From Trueperella bernardiae (lineage in GTDB: Bacteria > Actinomycetota > Actinomycetes > Actinomycetales > Actinomycetaceae): 64,000 bases of DNA. Location: positions 62,001 to 126,000 of the forward strand of contig NZ_LNIZ01000004.1 of assembly GCF_001469025.1 (NCBI RefSeq), written 5' to 3'. How positions within the stretch are numbered: the first letter of the stretch is position 1; each line of letters begins with the position of its first letter. This document shows, in pieces, positions 60,940 to 64,000 of this stretch. The notes beneath the pieces are model-generated. The model was not told the DNA's origin. It did not search any database and was given only the letters and a program-made list of their open reading frames with translations. The position numbers were made by a program, and so were the translations under genes.

Positions 60940-62232
60940 TCACGCCGATGTGCCGCGGCGTGCCGCCTCGTGTGACAGCTCCGCCAGGTGCCGGGCGAAG
61001 TCCTCGTATTGCTTACGCGCGTTCGACATCTCCGACCAGGTCTGACGCGCCGCCTCGCACATTCGCTGATAGGCCGCGTCGTCAGCGCGCGCCACCTTCT
61101 CGATCGCGTCGGCGATCTCGGCGGCGTTCGTCTCGACGGGAACGATAACGCCGTTGACGCCGTCGTGAACGACCTCGGCCGTCCCGCCGGCCGACGTCGC
61201 CACCACGGGCAAGCCGGCGGCCAGCGCATCCATCACCGTGACGGGCACGCCCTCACCGTCCGACGTATTGAGAAACAACGTAATGGACGGGTCGGCGTAA
61301 CGCTGGCGCGCTTCCGCGTTGGGCCGGTGCCCGAGGAACTCGACCGTCGAATGGGGACAGAGCCGATCCGCGAGCTCCCTGGCATGGGCGAGGCGATCGG
61401 GATTGGACTCCCCGATATGTTGCCAGCGCACGTTCCATCCTCGCCTTTCGAGTTCACCGATCGTCTCCGTCATCAGGTCGATCCGCTTGTAGGGCGCCAT
61501 GTGCGAGCAGGAGAGAATGGAGACGGTCTGAGAGCGCGTCCGGTGGACGAGCGGAACCTCGGGCACGCCGAGTCGGCGGACTTGGATCTGTCCGGGCCTG
61601 CGTTCCCCGTGGTTCGTGAGGAACCTCGCCGCGTAGTCGCTGATGGGATAAATGTGATCCAGTTCGTCGAGGAGGAAGCGCCGCGCCGGAATGTAGCCGT
61701 AGCGCGAGTCCTTCTCGTCGACGTCGTAGGCGTGTGCCCGGCTCACGACGACGCCCCTGCGGCTCTCTGCCATGAGGTACTTGCGCATGAGCGCACCCAC
61801 CGCCGCGGGGGTGTGCAGCCAGTAGGCGTAGAAGACGACGGAATCGAACTGGGAGAGAACCTCCTTGGAAATGATCTTGCGCACCTGATTAAACAGGTCG
61901 ACGGCGTTAGCCGAGAATCGGGCGTCGATCAGCGCTCGGGTGCGATCCGTAAGCGGGCAGTTCTCGTATAACGACGGCGCCCGCATGAGCACCTGCGGAA
62001 CCCTCAGCACAGTTGTGACCCACCACGGTAGCGAAACGGATGGATCTGGCGCCACCGCCACCGCGTTGGGCGGTAAGGTCCGGGTCTGCTTGGCGTCGGC
62101 GGAACGCGTGCGCATGGGGATGATGAGCACCTTGTCGAACTGTTCGCACACGATATCAATTTCCTGCTCAAGGAACTCCTCCCCTACGTTAAAGGGGAAA
62201 CTGTCCGTCAGCATAACCAAAGCTCGCGCCAT
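60940..62232 (-). CDS. Glycosyltransferase, GT4 family
   Basis: A 430-residue GT-B transferase. The N-terminus ARALVMLTDSFPFNVGEEFLEQEID, then EIDIVCEQFDKVLIIPMRTR, forms the acceptor half with SVVFYAYWLHTPAAVGALM. DHIYPISDYAARFLTN leads to the donor half with SILSCSHMAPYKRIDLMTETI, FLGHRPNAEARQRYADPSIT and NTSDGEGVPVTVMDALAAG. The E-x7-E-type region of GT4 is recognisable. The ATG at 62232 is about 10 bases after AGAGG; the larger frame reaching 62796 overlaps the divergent transferase gene and is rejected. Sugar donor unknown. Confidence 0.87.
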   Translation of the reverse strand: MARALVMLTDSFPFNVGEEFLEQEIDIVCEQFDKVLIIPMRTRSADAKQTRTLPPNAVAVAPDPSVSLPWWVTTVLRVPQVLMRAPSLYENCPLTDRTRALIDARFSANAVDLFNQVRKIISKEVLSQFDSVVFYAYWLHTPAAVGALMRKYLMAESRRGVVVSRAHAYDVDEKDSRYGYIPARRFLLDELDHIYPISDYAARFLTNHGERRPGQIQVRRLGVPEVPLVHRTRSQTVSILSCSHMAPYKRIDLMTETIGELERRGWNVRWQHIGESNPDRLAHARELADRLCPHSTVEFLGHRPNAEARQRYADPSITLFLNTSDGEGVPVTVMDALAAGLPVVATSAGGTAEVVHDGVNGVIVPVETNAAEIADAIEKVARADDAAYQRMCEAARQTWSEMSNARKQYEDFARHLAELSHEAARRGTSA

Positions 62233-62370
62233 ATGATCAACCGGTCCTCTCAGTCCACCGTTGATGGCGATCTTATCGCACCAGCTGAGACGATGGCGCA
62301 AACACGAAAGACACGTGTGGCCGGATCTGATTTCCTCACCGCCTTCGCCCGGCATGCCAGCCGGACAGGT

Positions 62371-62376
62371 TAGGCT
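62371..62376 (+). promoter_or_regulatory. TAGGCT box six bases before a glycosyltransferase start
   Basis: TAGGCT is a TANNNT box ending six bases before the ATG at 62383, and no ribosome binding site is present, favouring a leaderless transcript. Confidence 0.4.
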
Positions 62377-62382
62377 ACAGCC

Positions 62383-63396
62383 ATGACTACAACGTGGCAG
62401 AAAATGCTTCACCTTGGTGACCCGGCCTTCACCGCGACCGTCCTCGCCCGCAAGGCCCGCGACCGCGGATACGACTGGAAGGTGATCCAGTGGGCGCGCA
62501 CACCCGTCCACTCCAGCCCGCTTGCGACGAAGGCTCACCGGGCCGCACGCGGCCTGGCCTGGGAGGTCCGCTTCGCGGCCACCCGGGCCCGCTACCCGCT
62601 GATCCATCTGCACTCCGCCCTCGCGCTGCCGCACGTGAAGTGGGCGCTGCGCACCTACGCGCTCCACCTGCACGGCACCGACATCCGTACCCAGCAGTAC
62701 AAGCCCGCCTACCGCGCGCGCATCCTCGCCGCGATCGACGGCGCGGCGGTGGTCTACTACTCGACCCCCGACCTCCGCGCGCATGTGGTGCCTCACCGCG
62801 CGGACGCGATCCTCGTCCCCGTTCCTGTCGCGGCGAGCACCACGCCACTGGGCACGCCCGCACCAGGCTTAGCCGGGCGCGACTACGTGTTCTTCGCCTC
62901 CCGTTGGGAGGACGTTAAGGGCGGACAGAATCAGATCGACTTCGCCCGCGAGCTGCGCCGCGAACTCGGCGACTCAACGGCGATCGTGGGCATTGACTGG
63001 GGTCCAAACTCTGGCCAAGCGCGCGCGGCGGGCGTGGAGCTCATCCCGAAGCAGGCCTACCCGGACTACCTCGCCACGATTGCGGGGGCGAGGCTGGCGA
63101 TCGGCCAACAGAGCGGGATCATGGGCGCCTCCGAGCTCGACTCCCTCGACCTCAACGTCCCGCTCGTCATGGCGCTCAATCCCGACTGGTACGATGGCTC
63201 GGCCCCGTCGCTCCTCTCCCCTCCCGTACTCGGCGGAACGGCGGTGGACCCGGCCGACGTCGCGACACTAGCCCGCCTGACGCGCGACGCGCTTGAGAAC
63301 CCCACCCCGGCCGACACCCACGCATGGGTGCAGCGCCACCATTCCCCGAGCGCTGCACTCGACATCGTCCTCGAAGGCTACGCTCACTACCTCTAA
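62383..63396 (+). CDS. Glycosyltransferase, GT-B-like
   Basis: A 337-residue protein with N-terminal LHLGDPAFTATVLARKARDRG, an acceptor-half YPLIHLHSALALPHVKWALR and the HLHGTDIRTQQYKPAYRARI segment. A donor half with DYVFFASRWEDVKGGQNQID, YLATIAGARLAIGQQSGIMG and LDSLDLNVPLVMALNPDWY follows. The fold resembles GT4/GT1-like transferases, with a short length for the family. It faces the 60940-62232 transferase divergently across 150 bases. A strong hairpin terminator lies 49 bases after the stop. Sugar donor and acceptor are unknown. Confidence 0.8.
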   Translation: MTTTWQKMLHLGDPAFTATVLARKARDRGYDWKVIQWARTPVHSSPLATKAHRAARGLAWEVRFAATRARYPLIHLHSALALPHVKWALRTYALHLHGTDIRTQQYKPAYRARILAAIDGAAVVYYSTPDLRAHVVPHRADAILVPVPVAASTTPLGTPAPGLAGRDYVFFASRWEDVKGGQNQIDFARELRRELGDSTAIVGIDWGPNSGQARAAGVELIPKQAYPDYLATIAGARLAIGQQSGIMGASELDSLDLNVPLVMALNPDWYDGSAPSLLSPPVLGGTAVDPADVATLARLTRDALENPTPADTHAWVQRHHSPSAALDIVLEGYAHYL

Positions 63397-63444
63397 GAGC
63401 TCTAAGAGCGTGCGCGGAACCGCACTCAACGCACTCACATAGCA

Positions 63445-63482
63445 AAAGGTGGGCGGGAGCTCCAGCTCCCGCCCACCTTTGC
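63445..63482. terminator. Bidirectional terminator between the last glycosyltransferase and the oxidoreductase
   Basis: AAAGGTGGGCGGGAGC (63445-63460) pairs perfectly with GCTCCCGCCCACCTTT (63465-63480), a 16-bp stem with a 4-base loop. T-runs end the hairpin on both strands (CCTTTGCTT plus, CCTTTTGC minus). Confidence 0.85.
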
Positions 63483-63505
63483 TTCCTAGCTATCTGCTTC
63501 GTGGC

Positions 63506-64000
63506 CTAGAAGTGCCGGACCTCCCCGTCCGCCGCGGCCGAATCCAGGATCGCCTGCACCACTTCCATGGTGGTCAGCGCCTCCTTCATCGTCACGTGCT
63601 CCGACCCCTTGCCCAGAATCGCGTCCCGGAAATGCTCGTGCTCCACTGCCAGCGGTTCGCGCTTTTCGAACGCGTAGCGGATCACCTGGCCCTCGGAAAC
63701 GCCGCGGAAGGCGGAGATCTGATCCCAGCCGAGCGGCAGCGAGCCGTTCTCGTAAAACGTCAGGTCGCCCATCGTGGTATCGGCCACGAGCGCGCCGTGC
63801 TCGCCCAGCACCACGGTCTGGCGCTCCTTGTACGGGGTGAGCCAGTTGACCAGGTGGTTAACCAGCACGCCGTTCTCCAGCTTGCCGGACGCCGTCACCA
63901 GATCCTCGTACTCGCGCTCGGCGCGGTGCGCCGTCTGAGCCGAGATGGAAGCGTACTTTGAGCCGGCAACCCAAGCCGTGAGGTCGACGTCGTGGGTTGC
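63506..64000 (-). CDS. Gfo/Idh/MocA-family oxidoreductase, N-terminal part outside the window
   Basis: The visible 164 residues are the C-terminal domain of an NAD(P)-dependent sugar oxidoreductase of the Gfo/Idh/MocA type. They read ATHDVDLTAWVAGSK at the window edge, the conserved H-x-x-D-L segment used for catalysis and substrate binding. LENGVLVNHLVNWLTPYKER and VLGEHGALVADTTMGDLTFY follow, then a C-terminal helix SEHVTMKEALTTMEVVQAI. The Rossmann domain is cut off by the window boundary. Such enzymes make or alter nucleotide sugars in glycan clusters, for example UDP-GlcNAc 3-dehydrogenases. Which substrate is used cannot be read here. An open frame continues beyond 64000. Confidence 0.85.
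   Translation of the reverse strand, partial: ATHDVDLTAWVAGSKYASISAQTAHRAEREYEDLVTASGKLENGVLVNHLVNWLTPYKERQTVVLGEHGALVADTTMGDLTFYENGSLPLGWDQISAFRGVSEGQVIRYAFEKREPLAVEHEHFRDAILGKGSEHVTMKEALTTMEVVQAILDSAAADGEVRHF

Noticed and set aside
62233-62796. Upstream extension of the GT4 gene
   Set aside because: It overlaps the divergent glycosyltransferase, and the family N-terminus starts at 62232.

Overview
The window is one contiguous piece of a high-G+C Gram-positive chromosome. The gene set is actinobacterial: mtrA-mtrB-lpqB, a WhiB regulator, DUF3499, TIGR03089, a SpoIIM/RDD/MoxR block and a FemX-type ligase. The lack of a hadABC or mycolate locus between rpmG and secE, together with general protein resemblance, suggests Actinomycetaceae (Trueperella/Arcanobacterium-like) rather than a mycolate producer. 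That placement is inference. No insertion sequence, prophage, CRISPR array or rRNA gene was seen, and no gene-free stretch exceeds about 230 bases.

Region 1 (1-9.3 kb, mostly minus strand) is housekeeping: rplA (cut by the window edge), rplK, nusG, secE and tRNA-Trp. Then come an aminotransferase, a sugar-kinase-like phosphotransferase divergent from adenosine deaminase, murB with a FemX-like peptidoglycan ligase, rpmG, and tRNA-Met, -Thr and -Tyr. Region 2 (9.4-17.2 kb) holds a YajQ protein, a ferredoxin/NADP reductase, and the envelope-stress block mtrA-mtrB-lpqB-comF-like-hpf. Region 3 (17.4-25.7 kb) is the conserved but functionally undefined actinobacterial membrane cluster: polytopic protein with a Tyr/Gly/Gln tail, DUF4129, DUF4350, MoxR, DUF58, SpoIIM-like and RDD, followed by a metallopeptidase-like protein and DUF3499.

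Region 4 (25.7-32.1 kb) contains a secreted DUF5719-like protein, a very large membrane glycosyltransferase and whiB (all minus strand), then hisN-like and TIGR03089 on the plus strand. Region 5 (32.1-37.9 kb) has a bile-acid/sodium-symporter-type transporter, rfbA, a decayed second copy of that transporter, rfbD, and a secreted amidase carrying a predicted five-repeat propeller.

Region 6 (37.9-64 kb) is a large surface-glycan locus. It has about nine glycosyltransferase domains in eight genes, an ABC polysaccharide exporter (Wzm/Wzt type with a C-terminal glycan-binding domain), a nucleotide-sugar dehydrogenase, and a UDP-GlcNAc 2-epimerase. Together the last two would make UDP-ManNAcA. It also has two paralogous DUF6541-like membrane proteins, a third polytopic protein, a Wzx-type flippase, an asparagine-synthase-like enzyme and the end of a Gfo/Idh/MocA oxidoreductase. 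Precursor genes (rfbA, rfbD, wecB, wecC) feed the transferases. The flippase or the ABC exporter moves the product out, and the amidase and FemX act on the peptidoglycan that would carry it. The sub-block from about 55.7 to 62 kb is visibly less G+C-rich than its neighbours and may have been acquired.

Transcriptional signals seen include several TTGACA/TATAAT-type promoters. Recurrent TANNNT boxes lie only 6-8 bases before start codons, a pattern typical of leaderless actinobacterial mRNAs. Several strong hairpin terminators and palindromic operator-like sequences are also present.
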